From positions 60,717,093 to 60,781,092 of the forward strand of contig OX344763.1 of assembly GCA_947034895.1 (NCBI GenBank): a stretch of 64,000 nt of DNA, in the 5' to 3' direction. Positions within the stretch are counted from its first letter, which is position 1; each line of letters opens with the position of its first letter. Shown here piece after piece: positions 38,490-51,395 of the stretch. This DNA is from Rhytidiadelphus loreus. Its lineage: Eukaryota > Streptophyta > Bryopsida > Hypnales > Hylocomiaceae. The notes below the pieces were generated by a model that saw only the letters and a list, made by a program, of their open reading frames with translations, was not told where the DNA came from and searched no databases. The translations under genes were made by a program, and so were the position numbers.

Positions 38490-40462
38490 TTGATGCACGA
38501 ACCCTGTGTTGTACTTTCATGTCCAAGAAAATTGGACCTCATGAAATTCACGTAAAGGAGAATGTGCAAACATGTGGTGCAAGTTGCAATTCTTCTTGAA
38601 TCCAAATGTCCAAAAATTATTCATTTGGTGGTACCATTGAATGACCTGGAACGGTAAATTAGAAATTGATGCACGAACCTTGAGCTGTACTTTCATGTCC
38701 AAGAAAATTGGACCTCATGAAATTCACGTAAAGGAGAATGTGCAAACATGTGGTGCAAGTTGCAGTTCTTTTTGTATCCAAATATCCAAAAAAATATTCA
38801 TTTGTTGGTACCATTGAATGACCGTGAACGTTAAATTAGAAATTGATGCACGAACCCTGTGTTGTACTTTCATGTCCAAGAAAATTGGACCTCATGAAAT
38901 TCACGTAAAGGAAAATGTGCAAACATGTGGTGCAAGTTGCAATTCTTCTTGAATCTAAATATCCAAAATAATATTCATTTGTTGGTACCATTAAATGACC
39001 GTGAACGTTAAATTAGAAATTGATGCACGAACCCTGTGTTGTACTTTCATGTCCAAGAAAATTGGACCTCATGAAATTCACGTAAAGGAAAATGTGCAAA
39101 CATGTGGTGCAAGTTGCAATTCTTCTTGAATCTAAATATCCAAAATAATATTCATTTGGTGGTACCATTGAATGACCTTGAACGGTAAATTAGAAATTGA
39201 TGCACGAACCTTGAGCTGCACTTTCATGTCCAAGAAAATTGGACCTCATGAAATTCACGTAAAGGAAAATGTGCAAACATGTGGTGCAAGTTGCAATTCT
39301 TCTTGAATCCAAATATCCAAAAATTATTCATTTGGTGGTACCATTGAATGACCTTCAAGGATAAATTAGAAATTGATGCACCATCCTTGTGTTGTACTTT
39401 CATGTCCAAGAAAATTGGACCTCATGAAATTCACGTAAAGGAAAATGTGCAAACATGTGGAGCAAGTTGCAATTCTTCTTGAATCCAAATATCCAAAAAT
39501 TATTCATTTGGTGGTACCATTGAATGACCTTCAAGGATAAATTAGAAATTGATGCACCATCCTTGTGTTGTACTTTCATGTCCAAGAAAATTGGACCTCA
39601 TGAAATTCACTTAAAGACAAATCTGCAAACATGTGGTGCAAGTTGCAATTCTTCTTGAATCTAAATATCCAAAATAATATTCATTTGGTGGTACCAATGA
39701 ATGACCTTGAACGTTAAATTAGAAATTGATGCACGATCCTTGTGCTGTACTTTCATGTCCAAGAAAATTGGACCTCATGAAATTCACGTAAAGGAGAATG
39801 TGCAAACATGTGGTGCAAGTTGCAGTTCTTTTTGTATCCAAATATCCAAAAAAATATTCATTTGTTGGTACCATTGAATGACCGTGAACGTTAAATTAGA
39901 AATTGATGCACGAACCCTGTGTTGTACTTTCATGTCCAAGAAAATTGGACCTCATGAAATTCACGTAAAGAAGAATGTGCAAACATGTGGTGCAAGTTGC
40001 AATTCTTCTTGAATCCAAATATCCAAAAAAATATTCATTTGGTGGTACCATTGAATGACCTTCAAGGATAAATTAGAAATTGATGCAAGAACCTTGAGCT
40101 GTACTTTCATGTCCAAGAAAATTGGACCTCATGAAATTCACGTAAAGGAAAATGTGCAAACATGTGGTGCAAGTTGCAATTCTTCTTGAATCCAAATATC
40201 CAAAGAAATATTCATTCGGTGGTACCATTGAATGACCTTGAACGGTAAATTAGAAATTGATGCACGAACCTTGTGTTGTACTTTCATGTCCAAGAAAATT
40301 GGACCTCATGAAATTCACGTAAAGAAGAATGTGCAAACATGTGGTGCAAGTTGCAATTCTTCTTGAATCCAAATATCCAAAAAAATATTCATTTGGTGGT
40401 ACCATTGAATGACCTTCAAGGATAAATTAGAAATTGATGCAAGAACCTTGAGCTGTACTTTC
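38490..40462. repeat. Zone reusing 13-16 kb monomer types
   Basis: 38,505-38,847 carries GAACCCTGTGTTG, AAATGTCCAAAAATTATTC and GCAGTTCTTTTTGTATCC in the order of the 6-mer HOR at 13.56 kb (offset 24,939 bp, 141 monomers). The GCAGTTC monomer recurs near 39,823. ACCATTAAATG near 38,990 and ACCAATGAATG near 39,693 are otherwise typical of the left zone (13,518 and 11,041/13,341). Adjacent 176-bp monomers at about 39,224-39,585 are a one-unit duplication. Confidence 0.8.
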
Positions 40463-41723
40463 ATGTCCAAGAAAATTGGACCTCATGAAATTCACGTAAA
40501 GGAAAATGTGCAAACATGTGGAGCAAGTTGCAATTCTTCTTGAATCCAAATATCCAAAAATTATTCATTTGGTGGTACCATTGAATGACCTTCAAGGATA
40601 AATTAGAAATTGATGCACCATCCTTGTGTTGTACTTTCATGTCCAAGAAAATTGGACCTCATGAAATTCACTTAAAGACAAATCTGCAAACATGTGGTGC
40701 AAGTTGCAATTCTTCTTGAATCCAAATATCCAAAGAAATATTCATTTGGTGGTACCATTGAATGACCTTCAAGGATAAATTAGAAATTGATGCACGAAGC
40801 TTGAGCTGTACTTTCATGTCCAAGAAAATTGGACCTCATGAAATTCCCGTAAAGGAAAATGTGCAAACATGTGGTGCAAGTTGCAATTCTTCTTGAATCC
40901 AAATATCCAAAAAAATATTCATTTGGTGGTACCATTCAATGAGCTTGAACGGTATATTAGAAATTGATGCACGAACCTTGAGCTGTACTTTCATGTCCAA
41001 GAAAATTGGACTTCATGAAATTCACGTAAAGGAGAATGTGCAAACATGTGGTGCAAGTTGCATTTCTTTTTGTATCCAAATATCCAAAAAAATATTCATT
41101 TGTTGGTACCATTGAATGACCGTGAACGTTAAATTAGAAATTGATGCACGATCCTTTTGTTGTACTTTCATGTCCAAGAAAATTGGACCTCATGAAATTC
41201 ACGTAAAGGAAAATGTGCAAACATGTAGTGCAAGTTGCAATTCTTCTTGAATCTAAATATCCAAAATAATATTCATTTGGTGGTACCATTGAATGACCTT
41301 GAACGTTAAATTAGAAATTGATGCACGATCCTTGTGTTGTACTTTCATGTCCAAGAAAATTGGACCTCATGAAATTCACGTAAAGGAAAATGTGCAAACA
41401 TGTGGTGCAAGTTGCAATTCTTCTTGAATCCAAATATCCAAAAATTATTCATTTGGTGGTACCATTGAATGACCTTCAAGGATAAATTAGAAATTGATGC
41501 ACCATCCTTGTGTTGTACTTTCATGTCCAAGAAAATTGGACCTCATGAAATTCACATAAAGACAAATCTGCAAACATGTGGTGCAAGTTGCAATTCTTCT
41601 TGAATCCAAATATCCAAAGAAATATTCATTTGGTGGTACCATTGAATGACCTTCAAGGATAAATTAGAAATTGATGCACGAACCTTGAGCTGTACTTTCA
41701 TGTCCAAGAAAATTGGACCTCAT
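40463..41723. repeat. Long-distance duplicated string, right copy
   Basis: Partner of 16,940-18,200 at 23,523 bp. Private changes include GCACGAAGCTTGAGC near 40,793, which creates a HindIII site at 40,797, and GGACTTCATG near 41,008. After about 41,730 the string instead follows 22.1 kb (ATTCAATGAGCTTGAACGTT-TATATT, offset 19,632 bp), so the right copy switches source at that point. Confidence 0.85.
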
Positions 41724-44174
41724 GAAATTCCCGTAAAGGAAAATGTGCAAACATGTGGTGCAAGTTGCAATTCTTCTTGAATCCAAATATCCAAAAAAAT
41801 ATTCATTTGGTGGTACCATTCAATGAGCTTGAACGTTATATTAGAAATTGATGCACGAACCTTGTGTTGTACTTTCATGTCCAAGAAAATTGGACCTCAT
41901 GAAATTCACGTAAAGGAAAATGTGCAAACATGTGGTGCAAGTTGCAATTCTTCTTGAATCCAAATATCCAAAAAAATATTCATTTGGTGGTACCATTGAT
42001 TGACCTTGAACGTTAAATTAGAAATTGATGCACGAACCTTGTGCTGTACTTTCATGTCCAAGAAAATTGGACCTCATGAAATTCACGTAAAGGAAAATGT
42101 GCAAACATGTGGTGCAAGTTGCAATTCTTCTTGAATCCAAATATCCAAAAAAATATTCATTCGGTGGTACCATTGAATGACCTTGAACGGTAAATTAGAA
42201 ATTGATGCACGAACCTTGTGTTGTACTTTCATGTCCAAGAAAATTGGACCTCATGAAATTCACGTAAAGAAGAATGTGCAAACATGTGGTGCAAGTTGCA
42301 ATTCTTCTTGAATCCAAATATCCAAAAAAATATTCATTTGGTGGTACCATTGAATGACCTTCAAGGATAAATTAGAAATTGATGCAAGAACCTTGAGCTG
42401 TACTTTCATGTCCAAGAAAATTGGACCTCATGAAATTCACGTAAAGGAAAATGTGCAAACATGTGGTGCAAGTTGCAATTCTTCTTGAATCCAAATATCC
42501 AAAAAAATATTCATTTGGTGGTACCATTGAATGACCTTCAAGGATAAATTAGAAATTGATGCAAGAACCTTGAGCTGTACTTTCATGTCCAAGAAAATTG
42601 GACCTCATGAAATTCACGTAAAGGAAAATGTGCAAACATGTGGTGCAAGTTGCAATTCTTCTTGAATCCAAATATCCAAAAAAATATTCATTTGGTGGTA
42701 CCATTGATTGACCTGGAACGGTAAATTAGAAATTGATGCACGATCCTTGTGTTGTGCTTTCATGTCCAAGAAAATTGGACCTCATGAAATTCACGTAAAG
42801 ACAACTGTGCAAACATGTGGTGCAAGTTGCAATTCTTCTTGAATCCAAATATCCAAAAAAATATTCATTTGGTGGTACCATTGAATGACCTTGAACGGTA
42901 AATTAGAAATTGATGCACGAACCTTGTGTTGTACTTTCATGTCCAAGAAAATTGGACCTCATGAAATTCACGTAAAGAAAAATGTGCAAACATGTGGTGC
43001 AAGTTGCAATTCTTCTTGAATCCAAATATCCAAAAAAATATTCATTTGGTGGTACCATTGATTGACCTTGAACGTTAAATTAGAAATTGATGCACGAACC
43101 TTGTGCTGTACTTTCATGTCCAAGAAAATTGGACCTCATGAAATTCACGTAAAGGAAAATGTGCAAACATGTGGTGCAAGTTGCAATTCTTCTTGAATCC
43201 AAATATCCAAAAATTATTCATTTGGTGGTACCATTGAATGACCTTCAAGGATAAATTAGAAATTGATGCAAGAACCTTGAGCTGTACTTTCATGTCCAAG
43301 AAAATTGGACCTCATGAAATTCACGTAAAGGAAAATGTGCAAACATGTGGTGCAAGTTGCAATTCTTCTTGAATCCAAATATCCAAAAAAATATTCATTT
43401 GGTGGTACCATTGATTGACCTTGAACGTTAAATTAGAAATTGATGCACGATCCTTGTGTTGTACTTTCATGTCCAAGAAAATTGGACCTCATGAAATTCA
43501 CGTAAAGACAACTGTGCAAACATGTGGTGCAAGTTGCAATTCTTCTTGAATCCAAATATCCAAAGAAATATTCATTTGGTGGTACCATTGAATGACCTTC
43601 AAGGATAAATTAGAAATTGATGCAAGAACCTTGAGCTGTACTTTCATGTCCAAGGAAATTGGACCTCATGAAATTCACGTAAAGGAAAATGTGCAAACAT
43701 GTGGTGCAAGTTGCAATTCTTCTTGAATCCAAATATCCAAAGAAATATTCATTTGGTGGTACCATTGAATGACCTGGAACGGTAAATTAGAAATTGATGC
43801 ACGAACCTTGTGTTGTACTTTCATGTCCAAGAAAATTGGACCTCATGAAATTCACGTAAAGACAAATGTGCAAACATGTGGTGCAAGTTGCAATTCTTCT
43901 TGAATCCAAATATCCAAAAAAATATTCATTTGGTGGTACCATTGAATGACCTTCAAGGATAAATTAGAAATTGATGCAAGAACCTTGTGTTGTACTTTCA
44001 TGTCCAAGAAAATTGGACCTCATGAAATTCACGTAAAGACAACTGTGCAAACATGTGGTGCAAGTTGCAATTCATCTTGAATCCAAATATCCAAAAAAAT
44101 ATTCATTTGGTGGTACCATTGATTGACCTTGAACGTTAAATTAGAAATTGATGCACGAACCTTGTGCTGTACTT
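41724..44174. repeat. Mixed zone related to the 22-35 kb family
   Basis: Contains the m1-m5 monomer types of the 28-31 kb block: CATTCGG at 42,158, AAGAAGAATG, two consecutive GCAAGAACC monomers (42.3-42.7 kb), then a hybrid GATTGACCTGGAACGG/GATCC/ACAACTG monomer with a private TGTTGTGCTTTC near 42,752. A CCAAGG spacer change is near 43,652. No clean local HOR seen. Confidence 0.78.
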
Positions 44175-47100
44175 TCATGTCCAAGAAAATTGGACCTCAT
44201 GAAATTCACGTAAAGGAAAATGTGCAAACATGTGGTGCAAGTTGCAATTCTTCTTGAATCCAAATATCCAAAAATTATTCATTTGGTGGTACCATTGAAT
44301 GACCTTCAAGGATAAATTAGAAATTGATGCACCATCCTTGTGTTGTACTTTCATGTCCAAGAAAATTGGACCTCATGAAATTCACATAAAGACAAATCTG
44401 CAAACATGTGGTGCAAGTTGCAATTCTTCTTGAATCCAAATATCCAAAGAAATATTCATTTGGTGGTACCATTGAATGACCTTCAAGGATAAATTAGAAA
44501 TTGATGCAAGAACCTTGAGCTGTACTTTCATGTCCAAGAAAATTGGACCTCATGAAATTCACGTAAAGGAAAATGTGCAAACATGTGGTGCAAGTTGCAA
44601 TTCTTCTTGAATCCAAATATCCAAAGAAATATTCATTTGGTGGTACCATTGAATGACCTGGAACGTTAAATTAGAAATTGATGCACGAACCTTGTGTTGT
44701 ACTTTCATGTCCAAGAAAATTGGACCTCATGAAATTCACGTAAAGGAAAATGTGCAAACATGTGGTGCAAGTTGCAATTCTTCTTGAATCCAAATATCCA
44801 AAAAAATATTCATTTGGTGGTACCATTGATTGACCTTGAACGTTAAATTAGAAATTGATGCACGAACCTTGTGCTGTACTTTCATGTCCAAGAAAATTGG
44901 ACCTCATGAAATTCACGTAAAGGAAAATGTGCAAACATGTGGTGCAAGTTGCAATTCTTCTTGAATCCAAATATCCAAAAATTATTCATTTGGTGGTACC
45001 ATTGAATGACCTTCAAGGATAAATTAGAAATTGATGCAAGAACCTTGAGCTGTACTTTCATGTCCAAGAAAATTGGACCTCATGAAATTCACGTAAAGGA
45101 AAATGTGCAAACATGTGGTGCAAGTTGCAATTCTTCTTGAATCCAAATATCCAAAAAAATATTCATTTGGTGGTACCATTGATTGACCTTGAACGTTAAA
45201 TTAGAAATTGATGCACGATCCTTGTGTTGTACTTTCATGTCCAAGAAAATTGGACCTCATGAAATTCACGTAAAGACAACTGTGCAAACATGTGGTGCAA
45301 GTTGCAATTCTTCTTGAATCCAAATATCCAAAAAAATATTCATTTGGTGGTACCATTGAATGACCTGGAACGGTAAATTAGAAATTGATGCACGAACCTT
45401 GTGTTGTACTTTCATGTCCAAGAAAATTGGACCTCATGAAATTCACGTAAAGAAAAATGTGCAAACATGTGGTGCAAGTTGCAATTCTTCTTGAATCCAA
45501 ATATCCAAAAAAATATTCATTTGGTGGTACCATTGATTGACCTTGAACGTTAAATTAGAAATTGATGCACGAACCTTGTGCTGTACTTTCATGTCCAAGA
45601 AAATTGGACCTCATGAAATTCACGTAAAGGAAAATGTGCAAACATGTGGTGCAAGTTGCAATTCTTCTTGAATCCAAATATCCAAAAATTATTCATTTGG
45701 TGGTACCATTGAATGACCTTCAAGGATAAATTAGAAATTGATGCACCATCCTTGTGTTGTACTTTCATGTCCAAGAAAATTGGACCTCATGAAATTCACA
45801 TAAAGACAAATCTGCAAACATGTGGTGCAAGTTGCAATTCTTCTTGAATCCAAATATCCAAAGAAATATTCATTTGGTGGTACCATTGAATGACCTTCAA
45901 GGATAAATTAGAAATTGATGCAAGAACCTTGAGCTGTACTTTCATGTCCAAGAAAATTGGACCTCATGAAATTCACGTAAAGGAAAATGTGCAAACATGT
46001 GGTGCAAGTTGCAATTCTTCTTGAATCCAAATATCCAAAGAAATATTCATTTGGTGGTACCATTGAATGACCTGGAACGTTAAATTAGAAATTGATGCAC
46101 GAACCTTGTGTTGTACTTTCATGTCCAAGAAAATTGGACCTCATGAAATTCACGTAAAGGAAAATGTGCAAACATGTGGTGCAAGTTGCAATTCTTCTTG
46201 AATCCAAATATCCAAAAAAATATTCATTTGGTGGTACCATTGATTGACCTTGAACGTTAAATTAGAAATTGATGCACGAACCTTGTGCTGTACTTTCATG
46301 TCCAAGAAAATTGGACCTGATGAAATTCACGTAAAGGAAAATGTGCAAACATGTGGTGCAAGTTGCAATTCTTCTTGAATCCAAATATCCAAAGAAATAT
46401 TCATTTGGTGGTACCATTGAATGTCCTTCAAGGATAAATTAGAAATTGATGCAAGAACCTTGAGCTGCACTTTCATGTCCAAGAAAATTGGACCTCATGA
46501 AATTCACGTAAAGGAAAATGTGCAAACATGTGGTGCAAGTTGCAATTCTTCTTGAATCCAAATATCCAAAAAAATATTCATTTGGTGGTACCATTGAATG
46601 ACCTTCAAGGATAAATTAGAAATTGATGCACGAACCTTGTGCTGTACTTTCATGTCCAAGAAAATTGGACCTCATGAAATTCACGTAAAGGAAAATGTGC
46701 AAACATGTGGTGCAAGTTGCAATTCTTCTTGAATCCAAATATCCAAAGAAATATTCATTTGGTGGTACCATTGAATGACCTGGAACGGTAAATTAGAAAT
46801 TGATGCACGAACCTTGTGTTGTACTTTCATGTCCAAGAAAATTGGACCTCATGAAATTCACGTAAAGAAAAATGTGCAAACATGTGGTGCAAGTTGCAAT
46901 TCTTCTTGAATCCAAATATCCAAAAAAATATTCATTTGGTGGTACCATTGAATGACCTTCAAGGATAAATTAGAAATTGATGCAAGAACCTTGTGTTGTA
47001 CTTTCATGTCCAAGAAAATTGGACCTGATGAAATTCACGTAAAGGAAAATGTGCAAACATGTGGTGCAAGTTGCAATTCTTCTTGAATCCAAATATCCAA

Positions 47101-48418
47101 AAATTATTCATTTGGTGGTACCATTGAATGACCTTCAAGGATAAATTAGAAATTGATGCACCATCCTTGTGTTGTACTTTCATGTCCAAGAAAATTGGAC
47201 CTCATGAAATTCACATAAAGACAAATCTGCAAACATGTGGTGCAAGTTGCAATTCTTCTTGAATCCAAATATCCAAAGAAATATTCATTTGGTGGTACCA
47301 TTGAATGACCTTCAAGGATAAATTAGAAATTGATGCAAGAACCTTGAGCTGTACTTTCATGTCCAAGAAAATTGGACCTCATGAAATTCACGTAAAGGAA
47401 AATGTGCAAACATGTGGTGCAAGTTGCAATTCTTCTTGAATCCAAATATCCAAAGAAATATTCATTTGGTGGTACCATTGAATGACCTGGAACGTTAAAT
47501 TAGAAATTGATGCACGAACCTTGTGCTGTACTTTCATGTCCAAGAAAATTGGACCTCATGAAATTCACGTAAAGGAAAATGTGCAAACATGTGGTGCAAG
47601 TTGCAATTCTTCTTGAATCCAAATATCCAAAAAAATATTCATTTGGTGGTACCATTGAATGACCTTGAACGGTAAATTAGAAATTGATGCACGAACCTTG
47701 AGCTGCACTTTCATGTCCAAGAAAATTGGACCTGATGAAATTCACGTAAAGGAAAATGTGCAAACATGTGGTGCAAGTTGCAATTCTTCTTGAATCCAAA
47801 TATCCAAAGAAATATTCATTTGGTGGTACCATTGAATGTCCTTCAAGGATAAATTAGAAATTGATGCAAGAACCTTGAGCTGCACTTTCATGTCCAAGAA
47901 AATTGGACCTCATGAAATTCACGTAAAGGAAAATGTGCAAACATGTGGTGCAAGTTGCAATTCTTCTTGAATCCAAATATCCAAAAAAATATTCATTTGG
48001 TGGTACCATTGAATGACCTTCAAGGATAAATTAGAAATTGATGCACGAACCTTGTGCTGTACTTTCATGTCCAAGAAAATTGGACCTCATGAAATTCACG
48101 TAAAGGAAAATGTGCAAACATGTGGTGCAAGTTGCAATTCTTCTTGAATCCAAATATCCAAAGAAATATTCATTTGGTGGTACCATTGAATGACCTGGAA
48201 CGGTAAATTAGAAATTGATGCACGAACCTTGTGTTGTACTTTCATGTCCAAGAAAATTGGACCTCATGAAATTCACGTAAAGAAAAATGTGCAAACATGT
48301 GGTGCAAGTTGCAATTCTTCTTGAATCCAAATATCCAAAAAAATATTCATTTGGTGGTACCATTGAATGACCTTCAAGGATAAATTAGAAATTGATGCAA
48401 GAACCTTGTGTTGTACTT
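44175..48418. repeat. 8-monomer HOR (1,415 bp), three copies
   Basis: Copies start near 44,175, 45,589 and 47,004. TTCACATAAAGACAAATCTG starts at 44,381, 45,795 and 47,210, and TGGAACGTT follows in each. Copies 2 and 3 are closer to each other: both carry CCTGATGAAATTC (46,316 and 47,731), GAATGTCCTTCAAGG and GAGCTGCAC. Copy 1 ends with a different monomer string. The last one-base-short monomer in the window is 46,941-47,116, in copy 2. Confidence 0.87.
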
Positions 48419-51395
48419 TCATGTCCAAGAAAATTGGACCTGATGAAATTCACGTAAAGGAAAATGTGCAAACATGTGGTGCAAGTTGCAATTCTTCTTG
48501 AATCCAAATATCCAAAAAAATATTCATTTGGTGGTACCATTGAATGACCTTCAAGGATAAATTAGAAATTGATGCACGAACCTTGTGCTGTACTTTCATG
48601 TCCAAGAAAATTGGACCTCATGAAATTCACGTAAAGGAAAATGTGCAAACATGTGGTGCAAGTTGCAATTCTTCTTGAATCCAAATATCCAATGAAATAT
48701 TCATTTGGTGGTACCATTGAATGACCTGGAACGGTAAATTAGAAATTGATGCACGAACCTTGTGTTGTACTTTCATGTCCAAGAAAATTGGACCTCATGA
48801 AATTCACGTAAAGAAAAATGTGCAAACATGTGGTGCAAGTTGCAATTCTTCTTGAATCCAAATATCCAAAAAAATATTCATTTGGTGGTACCATTGAATG
48901 ACCTTCAAGGATAAATTAGAAATTGATGCACGAACCTTGTGCTGTACTTTCATGTCCAAGAAAATTGGACCTCATGAAATTCACGTAAAGGAAAATGTGC
49001 AAACATGTGGTGCAAGTTGCAATTCTTCTTGAATCCAAATATCCAAAAAAATATTCATTCGGTGGTACCATTGAATGACCTGGAACGCTAAATTAGAAAT
49101 TGATGCACGAATCTTGTGTTGTACTTTCATGTCCAAGAAAATTGGACCTCATGAAATTCACGTAAAGGAAAATGTGCAAACATGTGGTGCAAGTTGCAAT
49201 TCTTCTTGAATCCAAATATCCAAAAAAATATTCATTTGGTGGTACCATTGAATGACCTTCAAGGATAAATTAGAAATTGATGCAAGAACCTTGTGTTGTA
49301 CTTTCATGTCCAAGAAAATTGGACCTCATGAAATTCACGTAAAGGAAAATGTGCAAACATGTGGTGCAAGTTGCAATTCTTGTTGAATCCAAATAACCAC
49401 AAAAATATTCATTTGGTGGATGCATTGAATGACCTCGACCGTTAAATTAGAAATTGATGCACGAACCTTGTGTTGTACTTTCATGTCCACGAAAATTGGA
49501 CCTCATGAAATTCACGTAAAGGAAAATGTGCAAACATGTGGTGCAAGTTGCAATTCTTCTTGAATCCAAATATCCAAAAAAATATTCATTTGGTGGTACC
49601 ATTGATTGACCTTGAACGGTAAATTAGAAATTGATGCACGAACCTTGTGCTGTACTTTCATGTCCAAGAAAATTGGACCTCATGAAATTCACGTAAAGGA
49701 AAATGTGCAAACATGTGGTGCAAGTTGCAATTCTTCTTGAATCCAAATATCCAAAAAAATATTCATTTGGTGGTACCATTGAATGACCTGGAACGGTAAA
49801 TTAGAAATTGATGCACGAACCTTGTGTTGTACTTTCATGTCCAAGAAAATTGGACCTCATGAAATTCACGTAAAGGAAAATGTGCAAACATGTGGTGCAA
49901 GTTGCAATTCTTCTTGAATCCAAATATCCAAAAAAATATTCATTCGGTGGTACCATTGAATGACCTGGAACGGTAAATTAGAAATTGATGCACGAACCTT
50001 GTGTTGTACTTTCATGTCCAAGAAAATTGGACCTCATGAAATTCACGTAAAGAAAAATGTGCAAACATATGGTGCAAGTTGCAATTCTTCTTGAATCCAA
50101 ATATCCAAAAAAATATTCATTTGGTGGTACCATTGAATGACCTTCAAGGATAAATTAGAAATTGATGCAAGAACCTTGAGCTGTACTTTCATGTCCAAGG
50201 AAATTGGACCTCATGAAATTCACGTAAAGGAAAATGTGCAAACATGTGGTGCAAGTTGCAATTCTTCTTGAATCCAAATATCCAAAGAAATATTCATTTG
50301 GTGGTACCATTGAATGACCTGGAACGGTAAATTAGAAATTGATGCACGAACCTTGTGTTGTACTTTCATGTCCAAGAAAATTGGACCTCATGAAATTCAC
50401 GTAAAGACAAATGTGCAAACATGTGGTGCAAGTTGCAATTCTTCTTGAATCCAAATATCCAAAAAAATATTCATTTGGTGGTACCATTGAATGACCTTCA
50501 AGGATAAATTAGAAATTGATGCAAGAACCTTGTGTTGTACTTTCATGTCCAAGAAAATTGGACCTCATGAAATTCACGTAAAGGAAAATGTGCAAACATG
50601 TGGTGCAAGTTGCAATTCTTGTTGAATCCAAATAACCACAAAAATATTCATTTGGTGGATGCATTTAATGACCTCGACCGTTAAATTAGAAATTGATGCA
50701 CGAACCTTGTGTTGTACTTTCATGTCCAAGAAAATTGGACCTCATGAAATTCACGTAAAGGAAAATGTGCAAACATGTGGTGCAAGTTGCAATTCTTCTT
50801 GAATCCAAATATCCAAAAAAATATTCATTTGGTGGTACCATTGAATGACCTTCAAGGATAAATTAGAAATTGATGCAAGAACCTTGTGTTGTACTTTCAT
50901 GTCCAAGAAAATTGGACCTCATGAAATTCACGTAAAGGAAAATGTGCAAACATGTGGTGCAAGTTGCAATTCTTGTTGAATCCAAATAACCACAAAAATA
51001 TTCATTTGGTGGATGCATTTAATGACCTCGACCGTTAAATTAGAAATTGATGCACGAACCTTGTGTTGTACTTTCATGTCCAAGAAAATTGGACCTCATG
51101 AAATTCACGTAAAGGAAAATGTGCAAACATGTGGTGCAAGTTGCAATTCTTCTTGAATCCAAATATCCAAAAAAATATTCATTTGGTGGTACCATTGATT
51201 GACCTTGAACGGTAAATTAGAAATTGATGCACGAACCTTGTGCTGTACTTTCATGTCCAAGAAAATTGGACCTCATGAAATTCACGTAAAGAAAAATGTG
51301 CAAACATGTGGTGCAAGTTGCAATTCTTCTTGAATCCAAATATCCAAAAAAATATTCATTTGGTGGTACCATTGAATGACCTTCAAGGATAAATT
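47679..51395. repeat. 21-monomer duplication (3,717 bp), copy 1
   Basis: Rare single changes recur exactly 3,717 bp on: CCTGATG 47,731/51,448, CCAATGAAATAT (AATG at 48,691/52,408), CATTCGG 49,056/52,773 and 49,941/53,658, GGTGGATGC 49,415/53,132, 50,654/54,371 and 51,008/54,725, and CATATGG 50,066/53,783. The copies part near 51,285 (GTAAAGAAA here, GTAAAGGAA in copy 2), so about 3.6 kb is shared. I found no difference among the markers compared inside that span. Confidence 0.92.
49379..49443. repeat. KpnI-less variant monomer junction (first of seven at 49-56 kb)
   Basis: Here the junction reads TTCTTGTTGAATCCAAATAA then CCACAAAAATATTC, GGTGGATGCATT and CTCGACCG. GGATGC replaces GGTACC. Copies of GGTGGATGC start at 49,415, 50,654, 51,008, 53,132, 54,371, 54,725 and 55,964, with spacings 1,239, 354, 2,124, 1,239, 354 and 1,239 bp, all multiples of 177. 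The CTCGA box is otherwise seen only at the two divergent junctions near 10,690 and 12,990. Confidence 0.88.

Noticed and set aside
495..47189. About forty 61-codon minus-strand open frames with nearly the same peptide
   Set aside because: Each spans just over one monomer and begins at TTG (reverse complement of the CAA in GTCCAAG), not ATG. They appear where a monomer is one base short, chiefly at CAAAAATTATTC, which shifts past a stop. They mark 176-bp monomers, not genes.
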